From contig JAWPNA010000382.1 of NCBI GenBank assembly GCA_045402695.1, forward strand, positions 1 to 6,032: DNA of 6,032 nt. The letters are read 5' to 3'. Positions 1 to 5,756 of this stretch are shown here, in pieces (the stretch's first letter is position 1; every line of letters starts with the position of its first letter). The notes under the pieces were generated by a model. The model searched no databases and was not told the DNA's origin. It worked only from the letters and a program-made list of their open reading frames with translations. This DNA is from JAWPNA01 sp045402695. Its GTDB lineage: Bacteria; Acidobacteriota; Polarisedimenticolia; JACPZX01; DASXTC01. A program made the position numbers and the translations under genes.

Positions 1-29
1 CGCTGATGGGATGGAAGTGAGCCGCCGCC

Positions 30-482
30 TCACAGGTTGTCGAGGACGGTGACTTCCTGGGTGTTGGACAGCAGCTTGCTACCGTCACGCCGGTACAGGG
101 TCATGCGGTACTCGTACACCCCCGGCCGGCTCAACGTCACGACCTTGGAGAAGGAGAGCTGCACATCCACCTGCTCGGGCGGGTGGAGACAGCGCGCGTC
201 CTGCTTGGAGGAGTAGATGCGGCCGTCGGGCGTGCGCGACTCCCACTCGATGCCGGCGTGGCAGTAGTCCGGGTCGTTGGTTGCGACCCCGGTCAGCGTC
301 CCGGTCATCGTGATCTTGAGGGGACGGAAGCCGTGCCGCGGGGAGACGTCCAGGTGCAGCGCCGGTCCCGGCGGGGCGTCCTCCTTCTCCTTCCTGGAAG
401 ACCTCCTGCCTGGCGATGCCGCAGCGCCCGTCATCACGCAGAGCAGAAGCGCCGCCGCCACGGATCTCCACGCGGTGTTCAT
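30..482 (-). CDS. Small secreted protein with a probable Ig/PKD-like beta-sandwich domain
   Basis: I do not recognise the family. The 150-residue product begins with a clear Sec signal peptide: Arg at position 6, a hydrophobic stretch at about 8-20, and an Ala-Ala-Ala-Ser cleavage region near 20-23. A basic/acidic linker follows (about 25-36, Arg/Lys/Glu-rich), then one beta-rich domain (about 42-148) whose strand pattern (LDVSPRHGFRPLKITMTG, a GVYEYRMTLY strand, final EVTVLD) resembles PKD/Ig-like domains in exported proteins. C74 and C98 could form a disulfide. Two ATGs lie in tandem (485 and 482). I chose 482 because the AGGAG at 488-492 is 5 nt from it but only 2 nt from the other. It lies 50 bp after the beta-helix gene on the same strand, so it may be the last gene of the multicopper oxidase transcript. 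The role is probably periplasmic or extracellular. Exported status is fairly certain; function is unknown. Confidence 0.75.
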   Translation of the reverse strand: MNTAWRSVAAALLLCVMTGAAASPGRRSSRKEKEDAPPGPALHLDVSPRHGFRPLKITMTGTLTGVATNDPDYCHAGIEWESRTPDGRIYSSKQDARCLHPPEQVDVQLSFSKVVTLSRPGVYEYRMTLYRRDGSKLLSNTQEVTVLDNL

Positions 483-487
483 CATGA

Positions 488-492
488 CTCCT
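488..492 (-). promoter_or_regulatory. Ribosome binding site deciding the start of the small secreted protein
   Basis: AGGAG on the minus strand. It is 2 nt from a first ATG (485) and 5 nt from a second, directly following ATG (482). Normal spacing favours the second. Confidence 0.6.
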
Positions 493-532
493 GCGCCTCT
501 CTGTGGGATTTTAGACCATCATCCGGGCCGAG

Positions 533-1903
533 TCAGGGTCCCGGGCAGGCGGGGGTGGAGGGGCGCATGGAGCCGTCGCTGCGCATGCCGCGGCTGCCTT
601 CGACGGCGCCTCTTCCCGTCACGAGGTAGTAGCGGATCGTTCCGGCAGGAAGGGGGGCGGCATCGCTGTAGCCGGGCGAGGTCAGCCCCCAGGCGAGGCA
701 GGCCCCTCCGGACGTGACGTACGGATTGCCGTCGTCGCGGTAGACGTTGAAGGAGATAGCGGGATCGAGGGTGTCGTCCCAGGACAGCAGAGCGGCCCCC
801 GGGACGGCTGGGTCCTCGATCACGGCGAGCCCCGAGATGTCCGACCTGTTCTCCACGGCGCCGATGTCGCCCGCCGCGACGCCGTCCAGGTCCGAGTCCA
901 CGGCACCGGAGTAGCCCGTCAGATCGGGGCCGGGCGGCAGGCCGCTCTCGGCGGCGTCCAGGGCGGGGGAGTCGGAGCGCGGCCACAGATCGATCCACTC
1001 ATCCTGCCAGAGCCTTGGATCCGTTTGCAGGTTCGAGCTGGGCAGCCGCCAGTTCGCGTTGGATCCGCTGTCGCCCGCCGCGTTGGCGAAGAAGATGTTG
1101 TTGACCGCGGCGGGGGCGTCGTTGTTGCCCTGGACTTTCTCCACGTAGATTCCGCCTCCTGAGGCAGCCTGGTTGCCCGAGACGATCGACGACGACACGC
1201 GCGGCTCGGAGGCAAACACCAGGACGCCTCCGCCCATCCCGGCCGGGGAGGTGACCAAGTTGTCCACAATGGTGTTCTGCGCGATCAGCGGACAGCAGGT
1301 GCCCGCGGTCGAAGGGCCGGCATAGTAGACATCAATGCCGCCGCCGCCATCGAGCGCCTGGTTGCCCCGGATGACATTGCGAGTGATCGTGGCGGCGCTG
1401 CCGTACACCTCGATGCCGCCCCCGTACCCGTACCCCAAAAAGCCGCCCACCGCGCCGTTGCCCTGGATGATGTTGCGCGTGATGACCGGCCCGCCCCCGT
1501 AGATCCAGACGCCGCCGCCAGTCTGATCGCGGCCTCGGGTCAGTGTGAACCCTTCAATGCGGGTCGCCGGCGTGCGGTTCAACAGCGACACTACGGAGCC
1601 GGAGTCCTGGGCATCGAGGATGGTCGCGAACGGCCCGGCCTCCGAACGAATGGCCAGATCCTTGGAGTCAATGATGACGTTGCCGTAGTAAATTCCCGGC
1701 CGCACCAGGATCGTGTCGCCCGAGTGGACGTAGACGGCGTCCACCGCGGCCTGTATCGCGCGGAAATCGGCCGGCCCATCGTCGTCCACGATCCACTGGA
1801 CGGCGGACACCGCCGTTCCCGCGAGCAGCAGCGCGACCGCGACGGAAAGCCCGGCCGCGGCGCCCCCGCACGATCGCATGCGAGGAACGCGCGCCTGGAT
1901 CAT
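533..1903 (-). CDS. Secreted right-handed parallel beta-helix (PbH1) protein with C-terminal FN3-like domain
   Basis: The 456-residue product has a long signal peptide (hydrophobic about 18-31, cleavage near Ala-Val-Ser-Ala at 31-34). The mature start, VDDDGPADFRAIQAAVDAV (about 39-57), is the classic opening of pectate-lyase-like or NosD/PbH1 proteins. Parallel beta-helix coils follow at about 64-275, visible as repeated GGGxxxY...ITRNxIxGN units beginning near 129, 161, 187 and 224. A DxGAxE-type end-of-helix motif lies at about 346-351. Residues about 355-432 look like an FN3-like domain (LSWDD, NVYRD, YYLVTGRG). No catalytic residues can be assigned, so it may be a carbohydrate-binding, adhesin-like or structural surface protein rather than an enzyme. 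The start at 1903 overlaps the stop of the preceding lipoprotein gene as ATGA, implying translational coupling. An in-frame ATG at 1879 also leaves an intact signal peptide and is the main alternative. C203-C204 are adjacent cysteines inside the helix. Confidence 0.9.
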   Translation of the reverse strand: MIQARVPRMRSCGGAAAGLSVAVALLLAGTAVSAVQWIVDDDGPADFRAIQAAVDAVYVHSGDTILVRPGIYYGNVIIDSKDLAIRSEAGPFATILDAQDSGSVVSLLNRTPATRIEGFTLTRGRDQTGGGVWIYGGGPVITRNIIQGNGAVGGFLGYGYGGGIEVYGSAATITRNVIRGNQALDGGGGIDVYYAGPSTAGTCCPLIAQNTIVDNLVTSPAGMGGGVLVFASEPRVSSSIVSGNQAASGGGIYVEKVQGNNDAPAAVNNIFFANAAGDSGSNANWRLPSSNLQTDPRLWQDEWIDLWPRSDSPALDAAESGLPPGPDLTGYSGAVDSDLDGVAAGDIGAVENRSDISGLAVIEDPAVPGAALLSWDDTLDPAISFNVYRDDGNPYVTSGGACLAWGLTSPGYSDAAPLPAGTIRYYLVTGRGAVEGSRGMRSDGSMRPSTPACPGP

Positions 1904-2328
1904 GACACCGGGATTCCCGTGATCCTCGCGCCGCCGACGGCGAACTCGGCCGTTGTCCCTTTCTGGAGGGCTCGGCTGGAGTTGGTGAACATGATGAATT
2001 GCTTTACGCCGCTTCGGCTGGGCCGCTGCCGCATCGGCCCGAGACGGCCCACGTCGGTCACCGCGAGCGCGCGAGTGTCTCCGGAGGCGTACAACTGGAT
2101 GCCAGACGCCAGCGCGCGCTTTGCCTTCTCGTAGTCGGTCACGCGGTAGTTGAGGCGCGCCAGGTCCCCTCCGGCCATCAGCTCCACGCCGAGGACCTCG
2201 ATTCCGTGCTCCAGTCCAGGCCCAGCCGGCATCGAGGCCTTCCGCCCGCTGTCGTGGCACTGGGTCAGGCCGAGCGAGAGTCCCATCAGCAATGCCAGTG
2301 ACATGAGCGAGAACCGTTCGGCTTTCAT
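1900..2328 (-). CDS. Small probable lipoprotein, conserved-looking family of unknown function
   Basis: The 142-residue product begins with a basic residue pair and a hydrophobic segment (about 7-22) leading to L-T-Q-C24. The Cys at the end of the hydrophobic core suggests lipidation, although Gln just before it is unusual for a lipobox. An ordinary signal peptide remains possible. The mature part holds one compact domain (about 42-141) with a pattern I associate with a recurrent uncharacterised exported family: GIEVLGVEL, RLNYRVTDYEKAK, VGRLGPMRQ, FIMFTNSSRALQKG and a final GGARITGIPV. No enzyme motif is visible. It sits between the multicopper oxidase gene (70 bp upstream) and the beta-helix gene, whose ATG overlaps its TGA. 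A GGAG at 2337-2340, 8 nt before the ATG, supports this start. An accessory or periplasmic partner role for the copper oxidase is inferred from position only. Confidence 0.8.
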   Translation of the reverse strand: MKAERFSLMSLALLMGLSLGLTQCHDSGRKASMPAGPGLEHGIEVLGVELMAGGDLARLNYRVTDYEKAKRALASGIQLYASGDTRALAVTDVGRLGPMRQRPSRSGVKQFIMFTNSSRALQKGTTAEFAVGGARITGIPVS

Positions 2329-2356
2329 CTCTGCTTCTCCATCTCCTGGATTGGCG

Positions 2357-2391
2357 TCGCGGACCGGGCCCCCCGCGGACCCGGCCCGCGA
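2357..2391 (-). other. Strong GC-rich RNA hairpin between multicopper oxidase and lipoprotein genes
   Basis: Arms at 2357-2368 and 2380-2391 form a 12-bp stem with an 11-nt loop. As DNA the arms have one mismatch. In the minus-strand transcript that position becomes a G-U wobble, so the stem is unbroken in RNA. It starts 7 nt after the TAA of the multicopper oxidase. No U-tract follows, so it is not a standard intrinsic terminator. It could be a 3'-end protector, a partial attenuator reducing downstream expression, or a Rho-associated end. Confidence 0.5.
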
Positions 2392-2398
2392 TGGTTCG

Positions 2399-3667
2399 TT
2401 ACGGCATCGTGCACACCGGCCGCGCGACCTTCACGAGGGTGGTCATCCCGCCGGGATAGACACCCTGGTTGGTGACGTGATAGTCATCGTGGCAGTGGGC
2501 CGGATAGAACAGCGGTCCATTGGGATCGTAAAGCGGCGACGTCTCATCCGGGAACGGGGACTCCCCGCCCGGAGGCTCCATCGCCAGGTTCGCGCAGAGG
2601 TGCATGGAGTCGAAGTCGACCAAGGCATCGTACGTTTCGCCAGAGCCGATGTTGATGGTGAACTTCTCGAACTTGGCGGTCTCGCCTTTGCGGCCCGTCA
2701 TCTGCAGGTGCGGGTACGGATTACCGTCCGTCGCCAGCATGTCGTAGTCCTCGCCGTGCAGGTGCATCGGGTGCGACTGGAATCCGATGTTGATGAGGCG
2801 CACCAGCACGTGCTCATCGGGAACGACGTCCAGCAGCGCCGACTGCTGCAAGCCGGAGTGCGCCGGATTCCCATTGGCCACGACGATTCCGTTCTGGATT
2901 CCCGCGACAAAGCTCTCGTCGTTGGGATCGGTTGTCAGGATCGGCAGCTCGGCGCCCGCCCGGATCGAATCGGGGAAGCCCAGGCCGTTGACCAGCCAGT
3001 AGTCGGGCCGGAAGTTCACGCGCACCCACTCGGCGTAGCCGATGGGCGGCCAGGTCTGCAGGATCTCCGGGACCTCCAGCTCGGGCACGCCCGGCTCCAG
3101 GGAGTGATGCCACCGGCTGTCGATTTCGCTCATCAGCCAGATGTATTCCTTCGTGTAGTTCTGGCCATACGCCTTGGCGGGCGGTCCGCTGTAGATCAGC
3201 AGCGGGCCGTACATCCCCATCTGCACGTGCTCCACCGCCTCGACATGGCAGTGGTAGATGAAGCTCCCCTCGTGGCTGGGGCTGAACCGGTAGGTGAACG
3301 ACTCGCCCATCGGGATGCCGAAGGAGCCTTCCGGGAAGCCGTCGAAGAAGGGCGTGACGTGCATCCCGTGAAGGTGAATGGTGTGCGGATCGGTCAGATC
3401 GGGGCGGTACTTGAACCCCAGGTTGGTCATTGTGACGTTGACCGTGTCGCCCACGTTGGCCCAGATGAGCGGCGCGGGGAACACGATCTGTCCCATGACG
3501 CCCGTGTCATTGAACCCGAACGAATAGACCTTGTTGCCGTCGGCCATGGTGACCCAGCCGTCGGTGGCGTAGACGTGATAGTTGCGCGTCACGGCGCTTG
3601 CGGGCAGTGTCGCGGCGAGCAGGACGACGCCGCAGAGCACGGCCCACTTCGAGATTCTGGAGAACAT
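2399..3667 (-). CDS. Secreted two-domain multicopper oxidase (laccase-like)
   Basis: Multicopper oxidases oxidise a substrate at a type 1 copper and reduce O2 to water at a trinuclear cluster. The 422-residue product has a Sec signal peptide (hydrophobic about 9-21, cleavage after Ala-Ser-Ala near 25) and two cupredoxin domains. Domain 1 carries HxxHxHG (H95, H98, H100) and YHCH (H139, C140, H141) followed by HVQMGMYG (H147, M152), the last resembling the type 1 loop of copper nitrite reductases. Domain 2 carries HPMHLHG (H299, H302, H304) and HCHDDYH (H391, C392, H393, H397) with a late GGM (M408). Eight histidines suited to a trinuclear site are present, which favours an oxidase over a NirK nitrite reductase. 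The length fits two-domain (trimeric) enzymes. I chose the ATG at 3667 rather than 3685 because GGGAGG lies 5 nt before it. The substrate is unknown: metal ion, phenol or another reductant. It is first in a likely operon with the lipoprotein and beta-helix genes and lies behind a putative sigma-54 promoter. Confidence 0.95.
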   Translation of the reverse strand: MFSRISKWAVLCGVVLLAATLPASAVTRNYHVYATDGWVTMADGNKVYSFGFNDTGVMGQIVFPAPLIWANVGDTVNVTMTNLGFKYRPDLTDPHTIHLHGMHVTPFFDGFPEGSFGIPMGESFTYRFSPSHEGSFIYHCHVEAVEHVQMGMYGPLLIYSGPPAKAYGQNYTKEYIWLMSEIDSRWHHSLEPGVPELEVPEILQTWPPIGYAEWVRVNFRPDYWLVNGLGFPDSIRAGAELPILTTDPNDESFVAGIQNGIVVANGNPAHSGLQQSALLDVVPDEHVLVRLINIGFQSHPMHLHGEDYDMLATDGNPYPHLQMTGRKGETAKFEKFTINIGSGETYDALVDFDSMHLCANLAMEPPGGESPFPDETSPLYDPNGPLFYPAHCHDDYHVTNQGVYPGGMTTLVKVARPVCTMP

Positions 3668-3672
3668 GCACA

Positions 3673-3678
3673 CCTCCC
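3673..3678 (-). promoter_or_regulatory. Ribosome binding site deciding the multicopper oxidase start
   Basis: GGGAGG on the minus strand lies 5 nt before the ATG at 3667. This selects that start over the in-frame ATG at 3685, which would place the Shine-Dalgarno inside the coding region and lengthen the region before the signal peptide's hydrophobic core. Confidence 0.85.
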
Positions 3679-3701
3679 TTATCACCGGCAGCCGCGGGAC
3701 G

Positions 3702-3717
3702 CCGGCGCCGCCGCCGG
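3702..3717 (-). other. Leader hairpin upstream of the oxidase ribosome binding site
   Basis: On the minus strand CCGGCG and CGCCGG form a 6-bp all-GC stem with a 4-nt loop, ending about 23 nt before the ribosome binding site. It may stabilise or tune the long leader, but GC-rich DNA readily yields such hairpins by chance. Confidence 0.3.
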
Positions 3718-3837
3718 GATTGGATACGGCGCTAGGGCTCCATGTTCGGCGCTGCCAAACTACGGGGGATAACCGATCCTCCGCGGATCCTGGCGGGCCA
3801 TCCCCTTGTTGACCCGTCCACCCTTCCGCGGGGAGAT

Positions 3838-3898
3838 TGAACTTGCGGATTCGAATCTGACGTGAGAGGCAGCAAAAGAAATGCCAGAGGCAAGTTCA
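3838..3898. repeat. 9-bp inverted repeat bracketing the putative promoter, with an internal 10-bp palindrome
   Basis: TGAACTTGC at 3838-3846 is exactly repeated in inverse at 3890-3898 with 43 bp between. Beyond a 2-nt spacer on the right arm, GATT (3835-3838) and AATC (3901-3904) are also complementary. The enclosed segment holds the sigma-54-like element and a perfect 10-bp palindrome, GATTCGAATC (3848-3857), near the predicted transcription start. Possible operator sites or a cruciform; chance is not excluded. Confidence 0.4.
3871..3887 (-). promoter_or_regulatory. Putative sigma-54 (RpoN) -24/-12 promoter for the multicopper oxidase
   Basis: The minus strand reads CTGGCATTTCTTTTGCT. This matches the RpoN consensus YTGGCA-N6-TTGCW at all defined positions, with GG and GC exactly 10 nt apart (GG at 3885-3884, GC at 3873-3872). 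The start point would fall near 3860, giving a leader of about 190 nt. It lies 81 bp after the radical SAM stop, in the A/T-richer part of the intergenic region. If real, transcription needs an ATP-dependent enhancer-binding activator, which is not encoded in this window. Confidence 0.6.
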
Positions 3899-3934
3899 TC
3901 AATCAGGGGGAATTTCGCTGGCCGTCGCCATTCG

Positions 3935-3960
3935 GGTGTGGCTGGGCACCCAGCGGTGTG
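3935..3960. repeat. Inverted repeat framed by direct hexamers; candidate activator site or radical SAM 3' hairpin
   Basis: The plus strand reads GGTGTG, GCTGGG, CA, CCCAGC, GGTGTG in immediate succession: a 6-2-6 inverted repeat between two identical hexamers. Its centre is about 88 bp upstream of the predicted sigma-54 start, a typical distance for an enhancer-binding protein. It also lies only 7 bp past the radical SAM stop, so it could instead form the 3'-end hairpin of that transcript, although no U-tract follows. Confidence 0.4.
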
Positions 3961-3967
3961 CGCTAAT

Positions 3968-5212
3968 TCACAATGCGGCGTGCGCCGCACTGGCCCGATG
4001 GACCTGCCGCTCGAGCTGCCATCCGAAGATGCGCGACATCGCCTTGAGCTTGAGCTCCTTGCGCCAGTAACGGCGCGGCCGGTCCGTGAACCAGCGGCAC
4101 TCCTCGGGGAGCAGGACCAGGCTGACGTGGATGTTGGGGGCCACGCCGATCGGGAGGTCGCGCTCCATGCACGACTCGTACAGGCGCCGGAAGACGGGGA
4201 TCAGGTCCTCGGTGCGAGGCGGCGGGACGTCCTCGAAATCGGTCCCCACCAACGGCCTGAAGACGCAGACGGTGGGGATGGCGCCCACGCCGGTGATCCA
4301 GTCGATGGCGGCGATGGACGACTCGGGCCTCTCGAGCCCCGCGATGATCTCTCCGTTGCTGACCCACGCCTGCCCGGCCCGGCGATCCGACAGCTTCGCG
4401 CAGTGCTGCACGGCCTCGAGGTACCGCCGCAACCCGTACTCACGGTGCTTGCCGGGGCACACCTCGATGAATCGCTGCTCGTCGAAGATCTCGAAGCAGA
4501 ACGAGACGCGGTTGACCCCCATCTCCTTCAGCTCGCCGTAACGGCACAGGTCGTGGTGCGGCGGTGTCTGCACTCCGATGAGCAGCCCGGTCTCCTCCTT
4601 GACGCGCCGGATGTACGGCTCCAGGATGTCGAGGTAGCTGTCTCCTTCGTAGTGGCCGGTGTTGAAGTCCACGTACGTGATCCCCGACTCACGCCTCGCC
4701 GCGTGCACCACCTCGAGCACCTCGTCCACCGATTTGGAGTCGTCATCGCCGGCGCCCAGGTTGAGACCCACCGAGCAGAACTTGCAGTTTTCCTTGACGG
4801 GTTTCGTGAGCCAGTACTCGCACACCTTCGCCGGGTAGACCCCGAGGTAGGTCCCCTGAAGAGAGCCGATCCGCGTCATCGGCTTGCCGGTGGTGGTCAC
4901 AGCGTCGTACCAGGCCGGCCGCGGCGACAGCGTGACAGTCGCGATCGGCTCCGAGCCCCGATGGATCACGTAGCGGCCCGCCTTGCGGCGCAGGATGTAT
5001 GGGGAACGTGCCGCGAAGGCCTCCGCGACCGGAACGTTGGTCCAGAGCCCGCCCGGCAGGATCAGCTCCAGCCCGCTTCCCAGGCCGGCGCGCGTGCGCA
5101 TGATCGCGCGGCCGCCGTCCTCCTCGATGTAGCACGAGTCATCGAGCTGGAGCCCGTTGCAGTACAGGTCCAGCTTGAGCAGGGCCGGGTTCGTCCTGAC
5201 ATCGGTGTCCAT
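3968..5212 (-). CDS. Radical SAM enzyme with CX11CX2C cluster motif, function unknown
   Basis: The 414-residue cytoplasmic protein is a radical SAM enzyme that should bind a [4Fe-4S] cluster and cleave S-adenosylmethionine. The likely cluster cysteines are C131, C143 and C146 (CEYWLTKPVKENCKFCSVG). The spacing is CX11CX2C rather than the usual CX3CX2C. The TIM-barrel continues with VDFNTGHYEGDSYLDILEP (about 181-199), GVQTPPHHDL (about 213-222), MGVNRVSFCFEIFDE (about 231-245), PGKHREYGLRRYLEAV (about 253-268) and a GEIIAGLERPESS strand-turn (about 287-299). This layout resembles the biotin-synthase/MSMEG_0568-like side of the superfamily. About 120 residues precede the cluster (GGLWTNVPVAEAFAARSPYIL among them) and could form a family-specific N-terminal domain. 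There is no SPASM-type cysteine tail. Its ATG directly follows the hemerythrin-like gene's TAG, with GGAG 7 nt upstream inside that gene, implying coupled translation. The substrate is not known. The class call is secure; any pathway is not. Confidence 0.9.
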   Translation of the reverse strand: MDTDVRTNPALLKLDLYCNGLQLDDSCYIEEDGGRAIMRTRAGLGSGLELILPGGLWTNVPVAEAFAARSPYILRRKAGRYVIHRGSEPIATVTLSPRPAWYDAVTTTGKPMTRIGSLQGTYLGVYPAKVCEYWLTKPVKENCKFCSVGLNLGAGDDDSKSVDEVLEVVHAARRESGITYVDFNTGHYEGDSYLDILEPYIRRVKEETGLLIGVQTPPHHDLCRYGELKEMGVNRVSFCFEIFDEQRFIEVCPGKHREYGLRRYLEAVQHCAKLSDRRAGQAWVSNGEIIAGLERPESSIAAIDWITGVGAIPTVCVFRPLVGTDFEDVPPPRTEDLIPVFRRLYESCMERDLPIGVAPNIHVSLVLLPEECRWFTDRPRRYWRKELKLKAMSRIFGWQLERQVHRASAAHAAL

Positions 5213-5680
5213 CTAGAAACTCCGCATCTTCCGGACGAGATCCTTGAGCTTCTCGGGCGCGACCATCCGGTCGGTCATCGGGTAGAGGATCCTTTCCTCC
5301 TTGGCGTTGTGCTCGTGCAGGAGGGCCACCAGCGCGGAGCGCAGCGACTCGAACTCCGAGGCCGATGGCTGCGCGGCCTCGAACAGGTCGCGGATCAGGT
5401 CGAGCAGTCTGATGATCTCGGCGTGCTCGTACCGCATCACACCGGTGGGGCCGCCCTCCCGGTCGAGGCCCGTGGCCGTCTCGAACTCCGGGAACAGCAT
5501 CCCTTCCTCGATCTTGATGTGGCGCATGAGCCCCTGGCGGAACTGGGAGAACTCGGCCGCCGCGCCCTTCGCGTCGCCGGCCTCGATCAGCGCCTTGCAG
5601 GTCTCCATCAGCAGTTCGAGCCGGCGGTGATCGCCCTGCAGGTAGTCCGACACGGTGTCGCTCCGGGTCTGAGTATTCAT
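5213..5680 (-). CDS. Hemerythrin-like HHE cation-binding protein
   Basis: The 155-residue, all-helical cytoplasmic protein fits the single-domain hemerythrin HHE family, which binds a diiron centre and handles O2, NO or iron. Visible likely ligands are H18 (GDHRRLE), H54 with E58 (RHIKIEEGMLFPEFE), H86 (YEHAEI) and H124 with E128 (LLHEHNAKEERILYP). Both H-x3-EE...-P helix ends are intact, so the site looks functional. I chose the ATG at 5680 because AGGAGG lies 6 nt before it. A longer in-frame reading from 5728 would add 16 Arg-rich residues with no ribosome binding site or family support. It lies 76 bp after a radical SAM/SPASM gene and abuts the next radical SAM gene with no gap. This suggests it protects or supplies those oxygen-sensitive enzymes, or senses O2/NO for them; that role is inferred. 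Confidence 0.92.
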   Translation of the reverse strand: MNTQTRSDTVSDYLQGDHRRLELLMETCKALIEAGDAKGAAAEFSQFRQGLMRHIKIEEGMLFPEFETATGLDREGGPTGVMRYEHAEIIRLLDLIRDLFEAAQPSASEFESLRSALVALLHEHNAKEERILYPMTDRMVAPEKLKDLVRKMRSF

Positions 5681-5686
5681 CGATTC

Positions 5687-5692
5687 CCTCCT
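5687..5692 (-). promoter_or_regulatory. Ribosome binding site deciding the hemerythrin-like start
   Basis: AGGAGG on the minus strand, 6 nt before the ATG at 5680. It rules in that start over the in-frame ATG at 5728. Confidence 0.85.
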
Positions 5693-5756
5693 GGGTACGG
5701 CGTCCCGATCAGCGTGAATGCTACGCATCCCGGCAGGCGCCGCGCCATGACGCGCA

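Larger units (their letters stand above)
3668..3967. other. 300-bp gene-free control region ahead of the multicopper oxidase
   Basis: I see no credible gene here. Open frames on either strand lack a ribosome binding site and family-like composition. From the radical SAM stop towards the oxidase start, the minus strand holds an inverted repeat framed by direct hexamers, a good sigma-54 -24/-12 element inside a wider 9-bp inverted repeat, then a long GC-rich leader with short hairpins (3775-3789 and 3702-3717) and the oxidase ribosome binding site. The part around 3836-3915 is noticeably richer in A and T than the flanking genes, as expected for a promoter. Confidence 0.7.

Noticed and set aside
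1100..1540. Possible DNA tandem repeats or repeat array
   Set aside because: The recurring GGC/CCGCC-rich units encode the Gly-rich beta-helix coils; they are protein repeats of uneven spacing, not a CRISPR or DNA satellite.
1904..2260. 119-codon upstream extension of the beta-helix reading frame
   Set aside because: It overlaps the lipoprotein gene in another frame, is Arg-rich and low in sense, and the signal peptide begins only after the ATG at 1903.
2399..3667. Copper nitrite reductase (NirK) identity suggested by the HVxxGMxG loop
   Set aside because: Both domains carry HCH and HxHG motifs giving eight trinuclear-type histidines, as in oxidases; NirK lacks this full set.
2150..3772. 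Plus-strand open frame of 540 codons antisense to the multicopper oxidase
   Set aside because: Complement artefact of the oxidase codons; no domain, signal peptide or plausible start, and it runs across the lipoprotein gene boundary.
3760..3990. Minus-strand 76-codon open frame in the control region
   Set aside because: It overlaps the radical SAM stop and the promoter-like elements, lacks a ribosome binding site and has no family-like features.
5681..5728. Longer start for the hemerythrin-like gene
   Set aside because: The ATG at 5680 has an ideal AGGAGG; the extra 16 residues are Arg-rich, unlike the family, and would contain the ribosome binding site.
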